From Pseudevernia furfuracea (lineage: Eukaryota; Ascomycota; Lecanoromycetes; Lecanorales; Parmeliaceae): a stretch of 64,000 bases of DNA. The notes beneath the pieces were generated by a model. It searched no databases and was not told the origin of the DNA. It saw only the letters and a list, made by a program, of their open reading frames with translations. The translations under genes and the position numbers were made by a program. Position 1 is the first letter of the stretch, and each line of letters begins with the position of its first letter. Below, piece after piece: positions 32,172-44,038 of this stretch. The stretch lies in NCBI GenBank assembly GCA_022315425.1, contig JAIUPT010000034.1, positions 620,001 to 684,000 on the forward strand, written 5' to 3'.

Positions 32172-34503
32172 TCAGGTTTCCACGCCGATATCCATACTGT
32201 GCCTCCTCTTCATCTTCCTCATGCTTTTCCCATTAGGCGCGTGCAGCACTGCACTCCGGTGATTGCCAACGATCCATCGGTAGTACTCGCCGGTGCTGGG
32301 ACAATTTTGCCATCATCGTTGACTTCAACGCCATTGGTAGCTATTTGGATCTCCTCTTTGCATGCCGATCCATTGGCTACGGCTTTCCTGGCACTTTCCA
32401 TGACCTTCACCTTCCCCGTCGGCCCTCGAATTTTCTCAATGTGTTGGAAATAGTCTTTGAAAAAAGCGGTGACGTATTCTCCGTTAAAGACGCCCACCTC
32501 GAACTATTGATTCTTGCGAGCTGTCATGCCGGCGGGCACAGCTTACACACAGGCCTCCTTTAATCACCTAGCTCTTGGAAGATAACCTTCTTCGCACCAA
32601 TATGCGAAGCTATTGCATCGTCGTCCCGTTTGTAAGCCATTAGCTGTGATGGAGAAGCTAAATCAATGCCATAAATGTGGGGATGGCGTATGCGAGGGCT
32701 GCAGCTGGCAAAATATACACTTTCAGCGCCTGCTTCTGTGGCCATGTTCACAATTTCTTGACACGTGGTTCCGCGAATAATGGTGTCATCCACGAGAAGC
32801 ACGGTCTTGCCATTGAATTGCTCTCCCATTGCGTTGAGTTTCCGCCCAACACCCTCTTCCAGTGCCGTTTGGCCTGTCATGATAGAAGTGCCTGAATGGA
32901 CTCGGAGTCAGAATCGTTCTTTTAGGATGGTTCCCGAGTCAAGAGACATGTCTCAGGTGGCGGAAAAGATCTCCGGCCCGCAAAACATGACGAAAAGAGG
33001 AATATGTGGTCGGAAAGATGACTTACGGAATACGTATCGATTCTTGATGAAGCCCTGACAGTATGGCTTGTTCGGCCGTGCAGCGACAACCGGGGCACTG
33101 GTATTTGAAGTTTCTGGGATCGGCATGACAACATCGATCTCGTTCAATTGATCGGCTGTAAGGACCTTGATAATACGATCTCCGAGGAAACGACCCATGT
33201 TCTCTCGGCTCTGGTGAACACTTATACCATCGATGATCGCATCGGGTCTAGCGAAATAGCAGTACTCAAAAATATCCGGGCAGTAAGCTTTCTGCTTTTG
33301 AATTTGGGCAAACACTGGGGTAAAGCCTTTGGGAATGATCACGGCTTCTCCTGATAATACGTCGCGAATGTCGGTTCTCTTGTACCCAAGCTGGCGTAGG
33401 GCCACTGATTCCGAAGCCATCATGTAGTCCATCCCCTGTCTGCTAGCAGATGGCCGAGAACCTAGCACAAGAGGACGTATACCTATGAACACTTCGGAGT
33501 CAGCATCTCCTCTACAAGGAAAAGACATTGGCAATGAGATAGCTAGAAGCGATTTTGATCGCCATTTGCACCCAAACATGTTCTGTAGGTCGGAAAAAAA
33601 AAACTTTCCGGAGTTTGCTTTCAGAGTATACATACCACTACTACCTCGAAAGCCGATTATGCCGAAACCTGCAAGCATTACAGTACACCCCCATCCTCCT
33701 TCAAGCCGATCGTACATCCGGCTCAGAGCAGAGAAGATGTCGTCACTGTTCACACGTGCCTTGCCCGTGACTCCTAATTCGGACGCTTTCGCTCTCGGTA
33801 TTCATACGTCGATGCCCTTCTTCGTCCAGAAAATGTTTCAGCTCCGGAGCGTTGATGAGGTTGCCACTGTTTGTAATTTTAGGAAACTGCTACAAGTCTT
33901 GAGGGTTCCAAAGGTACTTGTGGGCAAAGCAGATGTCGTAAGGATAATTGGCAAAGAATGGCTGTTCAAGTTATTGGAGTCAGCATACCTTCTTTGATAT
34001 ATATTTTGAGTTATGGGACGTCTGGAGGGCTAGGGAAAATAAACAACCCCCCACCTCCCTCCTCCCCATATTTTGCAAAGCAAATTTCGGTAGCCATCGG
34101 GAGGAAAGTATTACGTAAAGACGTACCTGAGCTTCTGCGTTGGCGCTGGTATCAGCAGCAAGGTAGCGTAAATGTCCAACACCCTACCGAATTCAGCACC
34201 AGAAGATCCTGAAGCCATTAATCACAGGAGCCCACCATGTATCCGGGCAGGTCCGGTATTCGGGCGCCGTCTCTGAAAACTTTTGCAGCAAGGCCATTTC
34301 CTTTGCATTGGAAGATCTTGCCCCCTGAGCCACAGGTCGCGATCCCACAGGCATCTCTGGGACTCTCAGTAGCGGTCTAAGCGGTATGAGCATTGGCATC
34401 ACCTTGACCACGATGCTGCAAAGAGTTACAAGGCCTCATGAATCTCCGCAGCGACAAGCTTATCTGCCGGCTGTGCGCAGACAATTGCTATGAATCCACA
34501 CAT
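32172..34503 (-). pseudogene. ADE4: Amidophosphoribosyltransferase (ADE4) pseudogene with retained introns
   Basis: Minus strand, readable end to end but broken. The start MCGFIAIVCAQPADKLVAAE keeps the glutaminase Cys2. LQHRGQ, DACGIATCGSGG, HNGNLINAPELKHFL, MLAGFGIIGF, DYMMASESVALRQLGY, DIFEYCYFARPDAIIDGISV, IDVVMPIPETSNTSAPVVAA and the PRPP loop VLLVDDTIIRGTT are all recognisable. Lesions include TAA in HEAL(Y)LL plus a nearby one-base shift, and loss of about ten codons with a frame change after the NTESES block. A stop and frameshift follow KKVIFQELGD, and TAG lies before FEVGVFNGEYVT. Invariant residues are also changed: RYPTAG reads RYLAAD and FRDPYGIRPL reads FRGSSGIRPL. Intron boundaries remain at several sites, so it arose by DNA duplication, not retroposition. 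The intact enzyme catalyses the first step of purine synthesis; a functional copy must lie elsewhere. Confidence 0.88.
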
Positions 34504-35962
34504 CTTCGGTACACCTCAGGTACGGCGCCAGATCTTGCTCCTCAAGAGAATTTTACTCTGTGCAAGCTATGTCGGCAATGTAGGGTTCAGGTGATGAAAG
34601 ATTTCAGGGCTTCGTTCCAGCTTGGCTGGTATGTCAAGGTCGACCAGCGCAATTATTGAAGACCAAGAGAAGGAAGCTTCAAATCTAAAAGGATTGATGG
34701 AACCCAGTGTGTAAAACTTCAAGCTTGCAAGGAGCGTAATTTTAGGGTTAGGGCTGTGGGGACTGTTGTAGTGCGCCAAGCCGGGCCTTTTCCGCTCCGG
34801 CTGCATTGCAGCATGCAGAAGGAGTGATTGATGATACGGAGTACGACGCAGCAACGATCTCTGCCTTCAGCTCTTCACAGGAGGGATTCAACTTTCTGTA
34901 GGTTCGAGAGTGTCCAACAAATTTTTGATTTGGGACCAAGAGAATGAGATCTCACCTCATCCTCCCACTCCAGTGTGCTTCTCCATAAGTATGAGGATTT
35001 CTGTATTTCCTTCGAATCTCTCGTCTTGTGAAACATACAACCAACATCTTGCATTTATCATTGCTGATATACATCTCTGTAAGCCAGAGATGGGTTTTTG
35101 CGCCTTGCCTGCAGGTGACCTGCGTTTCAGTCTTCCTCAAATATTTTCGTCCTGTTGCGGGGCGATTTTGCCTGATTCTCCGGCATTGTTACCATGCATA
35201 CGCGAGCCTGCAGTTAATATCCTTCATAGTATCAATGCTCTTTGAAATAATACCTGTAGCGACTACGGTATATGTAACAAAGACTTTTGTTGGACAAACA
35301 TGGCATCGAATGTGAAAAAATCCACTGTCATTGCTTGGCATCAGGAACTTTTTGACTATCCATGGTCAAGGAGAAGAAAGCCTGAGCCTAAAGTTTATTG
35401 CTCTGGTCGTAGCTCTGACAGTTTGCCGAGTTGAAAGATATAAAGGAAGCTGCAGTGCAATGCTTTGTTGTCTGCACAGGAACGGGGATGAGATGTCTTC
35501 CTGCAAGGTCATAAAAGCATCTTTGGCCCACTCAGCTCAACATCCCTAAAACCTTCTAACGAGCCTACACCATTCAGTGTCCTGATCCCTAAGTGTCAAT
35601 TTTACCGTAGGCTGAGGCTGTCGATGCTGGTATGTGGCCTTCCTAAACGAGTCTCTTTCTTGTTAAGTGACTGCTTTCACAAGTCACTCCGCTGACCTTA
35701 TCTAAAGCTTAGTCTGTCCGAAGGATCTTGCTGATCTAGATTGAGAGCATAGTGCACGATTTCCAGGCCTTTTGATCTCTTCATGCACCTTTGGTCGAAG
35801 CTATCCTGTCAGAAGTGCACCATTCTCTACCGTCTGCTTTCTCTGATCTTTTTTCACACTATCACACACGACCTGATATCTGTTCTCTACACATTCTTCG
35901 CAACACTCCTCGCTTGGTCCATTCACCTGAGTCAGTCTTCAACGAACGGTCATACTTAGGCC
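34504..35962. other. Intergenic, 5' flank of the RID-type methyltransferase gene
   Basis: About 1.5 kb without a supported gene. One TAGGGTTAGGG is present (near 34744). The last 150 bp before the methyltransferase ATG are pyrimidine-rich, as is common just upstream of fungal start codons. Confidence 0.5.
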
Positions 35963-38900
35963 ATGGTTGGCAAAGAGAAAATTGTGATTATCCTCGATGA
36001 AGAGGACGATGCCAGTAGCCCTAACGCAGCAGGCAAGAACAACTCTCCATACTCTCGGCGGGGTGCTAACTTTCCTCATTAGCATCAGTGACGGGTTGCC
36101 AACCAGCCGTCAACAACTCCAAGACAAAGACAGATCAATACCAACAAAATTCACCTCACTCAGATCTCAAACACTACTCGGTTACATCCGCGCAGTCAGC
36201 GATGAGACCCAGCGTGGGAACTCCAACGCCAACATCACAGGCTAGTCGCCATTTCTCTCAAGCATCACCGGGAGCTCACTACCCAAGAGGCTCCTCCTAT
36301 TCGGGCACCAAACGGTCACCTCAGCTGTTGCCTCAGACTCCCGGCAAGGAGACCCCAAAGGCATACCCACCGATGAACAACCTTGACCCGGCATACTTTG
36401 CAACTTCTTCCTGGAGCTTCCCAACACCAGCAGCCACCTACACGGAGTTCACCACTCCATCGGGGTCTGCCTCGATTTCACCTAAGACTCCTAAGCTTGA
36501 ATGTGGGGCGTCGGCTAGCGCTACCATGACCCCCTGCAAATATTCATCGACAACCCAAGGTCCATGTCCGGTCCTGCAGCCAATGACAACTGAGCTCACG
36601 GATGACGATGACTTTGCTGACGAGGACGAGCTGGCTCTGTGGATGGCGCAAGATGCCGAGGACGAGATGAGACGGTCATCATTGGCAGGCTCAAATTCCA
36701 GGGCGGCAACCTCGCGAAGATCCTCCATAGTCATCCCACGAAACCTCTCAATAAAGTCGCCTTTCGTCCGCTTAGATACCTTCACACACAATAGCATTCC
36801 ACTAGCTGAGAAAGTGTATGTGGAACTTCAAGACAAGGATTTCATGAGAATAGTCCACATTATCCAAGATACGTCGACATCAGCAGTCACTTTGCGAGGC
36901 TGGAAATTTCGGAGGACCAGGGAGATGAATGGCATCATTGATAGGAAGCTGAATGAAGTCTGCTGGATCCTTCACGTTGATGAAGGCGACCCACGGGATG
37001 CCAAGCTTCAAGGCATGGAGACTGTATCTGTCTGCGAGATCGTGAAACGGAGACGCATTCGAATAACCAATCAGTCCTTTCCGGCCTTGAGCTGGCGCGA
37101 CGACGGGGATAAGGAAAAACCCGAGACCATTGAGAACGACCGCGTCCTCGTATGCAGATCCAAATACCTCTGCTTGTATGCTAATGCAAAATCACGTGCC
37201 TCGTACAAATGGTACGAGAAAGGTGTCCACCGAAATTGTAAAGATGAATGTGACCAGGGCCTCGACAATAATATGAAGGATGAAGAGCTTCGCAGTATCT
37301 GGAGAGGGTCTACGGTGCCAGGCGGAGCGCAGAAGGGTTTGTTGCCAGGAGAAAAAGAGTTTTTACGGCAAGAAGGCGTCTCACACGAAGGCATTGTGAG
37401 TCGATCTTCATTGAAAGCGCCACCAGATGTGGACTTCCCTGTGGGAGACCCCATGAAGCGTGGAATTGTCGGATGTCTTCTCACAGGAGACGACCTCGTA
37501 CGAAGTTCCGACCGAGCTACACAAAGCACGAGCCTTAGAAACAATGATCTCGTACTCACTGATGACAAACTCACGAGCAATGGTGATGCCGAAGAAGTTT
37601 CAACTTCACCAATCCTGCGCTCACAAGAACAGCGACAAGAGCAACGAGAGTCACACTTTAATTTCGCAGGCTTCAACGGCCTTCCCTTTGACTCCAGCGA
37701 TTACGACACGGATGAAGGTTACGGTATGTCTTCATTGAGGCGAGGTCTGATGCAAAACTCCATCCAGCCCCGAACATCCAGAAACAAGTCTCCCAGGATC
37801 GTCGAGATCGACGCTCAAGTTAAGACGTCTTCGAGCTCCGGAACGTTCGAAGAGCGATACGAAGCGAAGATAACATCGAGATACTGTTCCACGCCGGAAT
37901 CGGCCAAGAGGAAGCGAACGGCTGACTTGTCATTTGGTTCACCAACCAGACTGACGAAGAGGGTTGACCGAGGCCTTCGAGTGGAGTCAAACAATGGAAA
38001 TTTCCGAAATGGAAATGACCGTCAGGGCAGTCAATTATTGCCTGGCACCAACAGGTATTCTCATCAGGAGCCAGCTTCTTCGGACAGGGATAGAACGTTG
38101 GGCAGATCTCAGTCACCAGATTCTAGAGAGGAGACGTATACTCCACCGAATTCTTGGGGCCACAAGAAGACCATTTCTGGCCTTCTTACTCCGATCTCGC
38201 GACGAAAGGACTCAGAGCTGCGGCGATCGAGGGACACAATGCTGCCTCCTGGAGTTGGTGGTCCTGCGGAGTATACTCAACAGTCAGCGCCGTTATCCAA
38301 GGCAGCACGGTCTGCAGCGCTGAATCAGACTCGGACTTATGGAACAACAGAGAATGATGATGGTATTGTCGATCTCACGAGGCTACAAGCTAATTCATAT
38401 GAGAGTTTCTCCCGTGCACGTCCTTCTGTCTTTCGGCAATCAGGTCTGTCATCTCCGTCGTACTCACGGGCACTCTTGTCGTCAAACCCCTACAAGACGT
38501 CATCTTCTAGAGAAATATCTTCTCGCCCCACCTCTGCACATCCGCCCTTCAACTCGAAGTCTCACTTGACATCCACAGAGATGCGTCAGAATTCCCACCC
38601 CTTATCTCCAGGTTCTCTACCGGTGACCCCAGGTTCATCTCGAGCCTACAGGACGCTCTCTCATCGGAGCTCTGAAGCCACTCCTGGCCCATCATCGCGG
38701 CATACCGAGAAGTCTCGCCAGCAAAATCAGTCAACCGTCGTCAACGCGCTCGCTTCAAAGGTAAATCAGCAGAGGTACACATTTGGTGACTGTTTCTGCG
38801 GAGCCGGAGGCATGTCCAGAGGAGCAGTGAGTGCAGGATTGCGCATTAAATGGGCATTCGACTTCAATCTGGCAGCTTGCCAAACCTATGGGATGAACTT

Positions 38901-39777
38901 CTATCGCACCCCGATCTACAACGTTTGGGCCAATGAATTCTCAGAAGCAGAGGGAGACCATAAGGTCGATATTTGCCACCTATCACCACCCTGTCAATTC
39001 TTTTCCGATGCGCATACGATCCAAGGCAAGGACGATGACATGAATACCGCGTCCCTGTTTTCCATCTTTAACCTGCTCAACAAGGCTAAGCCCAGAATAG
39101 TCACCCTCGAGCAGACTTCTGGCCTCATTCGTCGCCACCCTATCTTCTTCAACGCCGTAATCAACATGTTCACCTCGAGAGGCTTTAGCGTTCGATGGAA
39201 GGTAATGAATTGTGCTGACTTCGGTCTCCCACAACGTCGAACGAGGCTTTTTATCATGGCATCGTGGTAAGCATCGAGCTCTACAATTCCCTTTCAATCA
39301 TGCAGTCCATGCTCTATAGTGACTTAGCTGCCAGCCGATCATCACTGTTGATTGCTGACAGTTCCTTTCCACAGCCCTGGCGAAGCTTTGCCCCCTTTCC
39401 CAACACCAACTCACTCGTCCGATCCGAGAATGACAGGCTTAAAACCATGGACTACGATCAATGAAGCCATTGCGAAGATACCCTACGGGTGGGCCAATCA
39501 TGATATCCACTTAGCGAAAGAGCGAAATAGTGTACCCCAGTCTGGAGACAAAATCGCCACTTGCGTTACTACCAGTGGAGGTGGCATCATCCATCCGAGT
39601 GGGGAGCGGGATTATACGCATCGAGAATTCGCTTGCTTGCAGGGTTTCCCTTTGGGTCACAAATTTGGGGCATCGGGCGTCAAGAAGCAGATCGGCAATG
39701 CGGTACCGCCTACTATGGCTAAGATTATGCTGGAGACAGTCGTGAATGCTTTGCTGAAGGCAGATGGTCTGTTATAG
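35963..39777 (+). CDS. RID: C5-cytosine DNA methyltransferase, RID/Masc1 type
   Basis: Exons 35963-36032, 36083-39266 and 39375-39777; about 1,218 residues. The first intron would use a GC donor (AG|GCAAGA) and has TGCTAAC before its TAG; the second is 108 bp. The N-terminal half is largely disordered with a BAH-like region at about 250-370 (EKVYVELQDKDFMRIVHIIQ). The catalytic domain (about 915-1215) has motif I (FGDCFCGAGGMSRGA), motif IV with the nucleophile Cys (ICHLSPPCQFFSDAHT), and motif VI as LEQTSGL rather than ENV. QRRTRLF is motif VIII and KKQIGNAVPP is motif X. EQT in place of ENV is typical, as I recall, of Masc1/RID enzymes linked to RIP and MIP. Nuclear. The start ATG is followed by an acidic stretch (IVIILDEEDD) that could be a SUMO-interacting motif. 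Confidence 0.9.
36033..36082 (+). other. Probable GC-AG intron in the methyltransferase gene
   Basis: The donor reads AG|GCAAGA and the acceptor CATTAG, with a TGCTAAC branch sequence about 14 bases before the acceptor. Removal joins the ATG-initiated frame to the long exon; without it the first frame stops at 36078-36080. A GT site at 36015 would also keep the frame but matches the donor consensus less well. Confidence 0.65.
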
Positions 39778-40722
39778 TTTGCCGAGAAGAATTATTTGGA
39801 GGTCCACTCCCTTAGGTCTCTACGACAATCGACTGGACGACACCAGGAGTGGGCCTTGGTCTTGTGCTATTGCAAGTCAACATGCAGCATCTACGGTTAC
39901 AGCCTAGAGCGAACGACTTTCTGGCCGTCAAACCCTCCCTTAGCGCTCATGTACCATGGGAGTGGATTGCTAGAATCATCAGTGGACGAACATTTTGTTT
40001 GCAATATACTTTCGGCGGAGCTCCAATGAAACAGACGCTCAGGTGGCCAGGAGAGGGCGGGGAGATGCCGAATACTCGACTTTGGCAACTGCTTTCTAGT
40101 TAGGGGCCTGAGCACGGTGGAGCCTAGGGCGTTCAAAACTTGCGCTTCCATTCGAAGCTTTGTACGATCATGAGATCGGGCTTCCAATCCAGCTCTCTAC
40201 TCGTGCTGGCAATACGTTGAGATTACATTTTGTCCACACGGTTTCACTTGTGTACTCTTTAGGAAACAGTCATAAGATAAATAGATCGATAGTGAAGAAT
40301 GGAGCCCATCTAGGAAATGCCAGTTCCCCCACTTCACTGTTCACTTCCTCATAGGCATGTAAATGAGGGAGTGCTAGTATATCTGCCGACTCCCCCCCAT
40401 AACCCATGGAGAGCCAATATGCCATGCTGAATAATTTTCCAAAGACCTGCATATGAGACCTCTGATTTGAAGGCATTAAGTAGTATCATGCGTAATGAAT
40501 AAATAGGGGTTGTCCTGGGACCAGTCAAATTTCAAGAACATAACGCGAGTGAACAAATTGGACGCTTTCTGTTCTACTCGAGTAGCTGTGCTAAATGGTA
40601 TACGCAAGCAAAGAACGGTAAGCGACCTCAACAAACGCCCCTTATTCCACACCACCCCGCTTGACTGTTGCATAGTTAATTACATTTACGAACCTGCAGA
40701 GACGAGTCGCTGCTGTTGCTGA
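39778..40722. other. Convergent intergenic region
   Basis: Between the methyltransferase stop and the CHS5 stop. Small frames only; no feature recognised. Confidence 0.5.
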
Positions 40723-41988
40723 TTAGAGCTGGACTTCACTAAAACTTGCAGATTCTGCGGGCGTCCTCGGTTCTTCCGCCTGCTCATCCCCAGGTCCGGA
40801 TACGTTCGCTTTCTCTTGGGTAGACGAGGTCACAGCACTATCATCAGCCTTCTCTGATTCACCCTCATCTTCCTCGCCAGACAGAGGCTCTTGCTTTGAC
40901 GGTGTATCCTTTTCTGGCAGCGGTGGCGGAGGACCCTTATCCGAGCCATTTGACGAGGGTCTCGGCGATGGCGAAGGCGGAGGCAGAATTTTACTAGAAG
41001 GCTGCGAAGGCGTAGGCGGCGCTTGCTGCTGCTGCTGGTGCATGGGAGCCGTTCTCTGACTCTCCATTCTCTCCCGCTGCTGTGGTCTTGATGACTGCTG
41101 CTGTTGCTGTTGCTGCTGCATACCTACACCTTGTCCCACCTGCCTCAACCGTGGATCCGCGTTCAAGTAGTAGCCCCGTACGCCCACTATTCTGCCCTCT
41201 CTTTCGCATCCTTCCACCCATTCGGGCCGCACGATGGGGATGTTCATTTCGCCGGCTTTCTCCCATTCGCGACCTCTGCCTTCCGTGCACACAAAGTGCG
41301 TGGTATCGATCCTCACGTTCTCCGCAATCTTGGCACCAATGCGCTCAATAGCGCCATTCAGACTCTCGCGTAGCGGTGCTGGGAGGACGCCCGGAGTAAC
41401 GGTGATGCCGCTCAGATCAGTCATCTTATGAGTCTTGACGATCAGTTTCTCGCTGCTGTATTGGCCGGCTGACGTTCGGAGAACGAGGTGGAAAGTGTAT
41501 TCAGTATCGACTGCCAATCCAGAAACCTTGGTGGCTTGTATGCCTTTGTCCTGGGGGATGACGCCCGCTTTGGCGCCATTGCGGTAAAGACTCAAACTCC
41601 GTAGGTCCGCAGTTGCGAGATCGATCTTGTCCCATTCAAGCACAACGGATGTCTGTGTAGCGTTCCTGCAGCGGAGGACTGGTGCTTTCGGCGAGGAGAG
41701 GCCATAGGTGCCGAGGATTGAGGATTGGAGAGAGGCGAAGGCTTTTTGGGAGGCTGTTTCGGAGGACTGGTTCCGGGATACGGTAATGTCGACTATGGAG
41801 CCTGACGTTATGGAGGGTGGGAGAAGGATGGAGGGAAATTCTATCTGAAGATTGAGACGGTAGTCAGGAAGAGATCAGAGCGCAAGAATGGACGTTGTGT
41901 CCCATTGGGAACTCACCAGGCGCTTATCCTCTGTAAGGAGGACGGCGACGCCAGCATCGACTTTGCCGACAGTGAGAGAGATCAACAT
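40723..41988 (-). CDS. CHS5: Exomer core subunit Chs5
   Basis: Exons 41917-41988 and 40723-41844 with a 72-bp intron; 397 residues. The N-terminal Chs5 dimerisation segment reads MLISLTVGKVDAGVAVLLTE and IEFPSILLPPSITSGSIVDI. A fibronectin type III domain follows (APVLRCRNATQTSVVLEWD to IVKTHKM). Next is a BRCT domain (residues about 170-260: DTTHFVCTEGRGREWEKAG, NIPIVRPEWVEGCEREGRIV). The C-terminus is Gln/Pro-rich with a run of eight Gln, then acidic. Family role: scaffold of the exomer complex at the trans-Golgi, exporting chitin synthase and related cargo to the surface. The order FN3-BRCT is diagnostic. Poly-Gln length may vary between strains. Confidence 0.93.
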
Positions 41989-43597
41989 GTTGGCTTGGGA
42001 GGCAGATTGATAGCTGCCTGCCGCAATGTGTTTGCTTGCCTGGAAATCGAATATACTAGGCCTGAAGGGAACTAGCGTGAGTCAAACCACAGAAATTCGC
42101 CAGCATCTGCGAGATTCGGCTTGAAAGCTGTTCAGAGGGTGCTTGAGGTATCACGAGCTATTGATGGTCAAGGCGGATCTGAAGCAATCACCTTTGTATT
42201 TGATTGAAATTTCCTGCTAAGACTAGTCGCTTTGAAGCAAATATGACTACCTAGATTTGAGACACTGAATTGGCATACATTTCGCCTGGACTCTGGAGCA
42301 TGAAATGGCCAAAATTCGGTATCTGGGAATGTCTTGAATCATGCTGCCTCTCTGTATCAAGCCAGACCGCCAGAGTCCGTGCAACCGGGGCTTTTCTCCC
42401 TGCAGTAGCTCTTCGTCACCCTTCCAAGCTTGCCACACTGTCTCCTATATGTGCTGGCTTCCCCGCGACCTGAATGCTGAAGTTGCAAGTAAAGACGACC
42501 GAAACATCTCGAGGCGGTTCGCAGGACTGATGCTGCTCTATACTCGTGTTTATTACATTCCAATTTACGACGGATTAATATTATAATTATTATTTTACAC
42601 GGACCGTGATGATGGCTTTTGTTCAGAATTGCAAATAAAGTGATGAGGAGAAAAGGATGTGTCAGAGTGTTGCCAAACATACTTGGTAGGAAGCCGCATG
42701 AGCCGTAGGAAGTCTCTCCGTCGTAACATCTCCCAGGATTCAAGATTCGTTAATCGTTACCCAGGTCAGCGAACCGGGATAAATCTACTCGTAGACTTTG
42801 GAGCCATATGAATCATGATCCAATCGGCAATAGAAAGCCCAGAACTAGAGGATCCATGCAGACTGCAGAGAGCCTCCGTGCTTGTGGGAGTCTGGGAGAA
42901 GGCGGTAGGCCACGATTTGGCTTGTTGGCTTGTTGGCTCGCTGGTTCTGGACTCTGGAGTGGTGGTGGCCGCCTGGCGCCCCTGGGATATGCCCCTGAAT
43001 GAATCGGTAGAGTAACAATATTATGATAATAATGCCTTACTGTAAAGAAATTGGAAATTGACATTTGTTGGCTTTGCTCCCCGCAAACTTTCAGTCAGTT
43101 GGCCTTCAGATGTGGTGGTGGACATACGACGATTAGGTATCTCGGTAGCTCATATCTCTCTGTCACACAATAAGGACAGTAAAAGGCTTGTACCGTAGAT
43201 TTGAAGGGGCGCATAAGGTAATACAACATACCTAATGAAATTATGAATGTACCTTATGAAAGAGACACTAAGGTACTCCGTACAGTATACGACTCTGCCT
43301 CGTCGGACCAAAAATAGAATTCAATGAGAGGAGATTTCAGGGCTACGTAACTTGGCGACTATAAAAGCTATGAAAAATCATTTGACTGTAAAATTGTAGA
43401 GAATTTCAAGAAGATTAAGTTTTATATTGTACTTAAGTTCTGTATCTAGTCGCCTCGTTGATAAGTGAAGACTGTTCGTAGATTTTAGGCTGGCATGGTT
43501 TTCGCAGGCCACCAGCGATCATTGATTTCATTTTCGGTCCGTCGTGTCTGCCACTCGAGCCACTCTGGGGGTATTTTTTAGCATTTCCGACGGCCGT

Positions 43598-43635
43598 TTA
43601 GCGTGGATAATTAGCGTGGATAGTTAGCGTGATAG
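43598..43635. repeat. 13-bp tandem repeat, three units
   Basis: TTAGCGTGGATAA, TTAGCGTGGATAG, then TTAGCGTGATAG (one base shorter). They are directly adjacent. Confidence 0.9.
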
Positions 43636-43640
43636 TCTGA

Positions 43641-43668
43641 ACGATCGACGATCGACGATCAACGATCA
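43641..43668. repeat. 7-bp tandem repeat, four units
   Basis: ACGATCG twice then ACGATCA twice, five bases after the 13-bp array. Confidence 0.9.
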
Positions 43669-43985
43669 AATTTTTGAATCTCGTGGCATCCCTGCTTGTG
43701 GCGCCGGCAAGACTGGAATTCACTACTCACTAAAGTAGTATGCGTTGCTCTTTTTTTGTGACTTCAAATTCCAAATCCATCTCGAGTCTTGACATGTCAG
43801 TTGGCAAGGCTCCGGTGATAGCGGTATGGGATAATAAGAATAACAATAATTTGTGGAAAAGGGGACCTGCATCTCAGACATGCATCGTCTAGCAGGGAGG
43901 CAGGCCCTAATTATACTCGCGTGGAAATGCTTGCTTTGAACCTTGAGCGGATTCATCCATGATGCCTTCCCGGCAAGCACGGTCC

Positions 43986-44038
43986 AGGGAGGGAGGAGAA
44001 GAGGAGAGGAGAAGAGAAGAGAAGAGGAGAAAAGAGGG
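43986..44038. repeat. 53-nt uninterrupted purine tract
   Basis: A run of only A and G on the plus strand (GGGAGGGAGGAGAAGAGGAG type), about 630 bp before the RGS-gene ATG. Confidence 0.9.

Noticed and set aside
39352..39777. Independent small gene starting at 39352
   Set aside because: It is the last exon of the methyltransferase, joined through the 108-bp intron (CPGEALPPF restores the family sequence).
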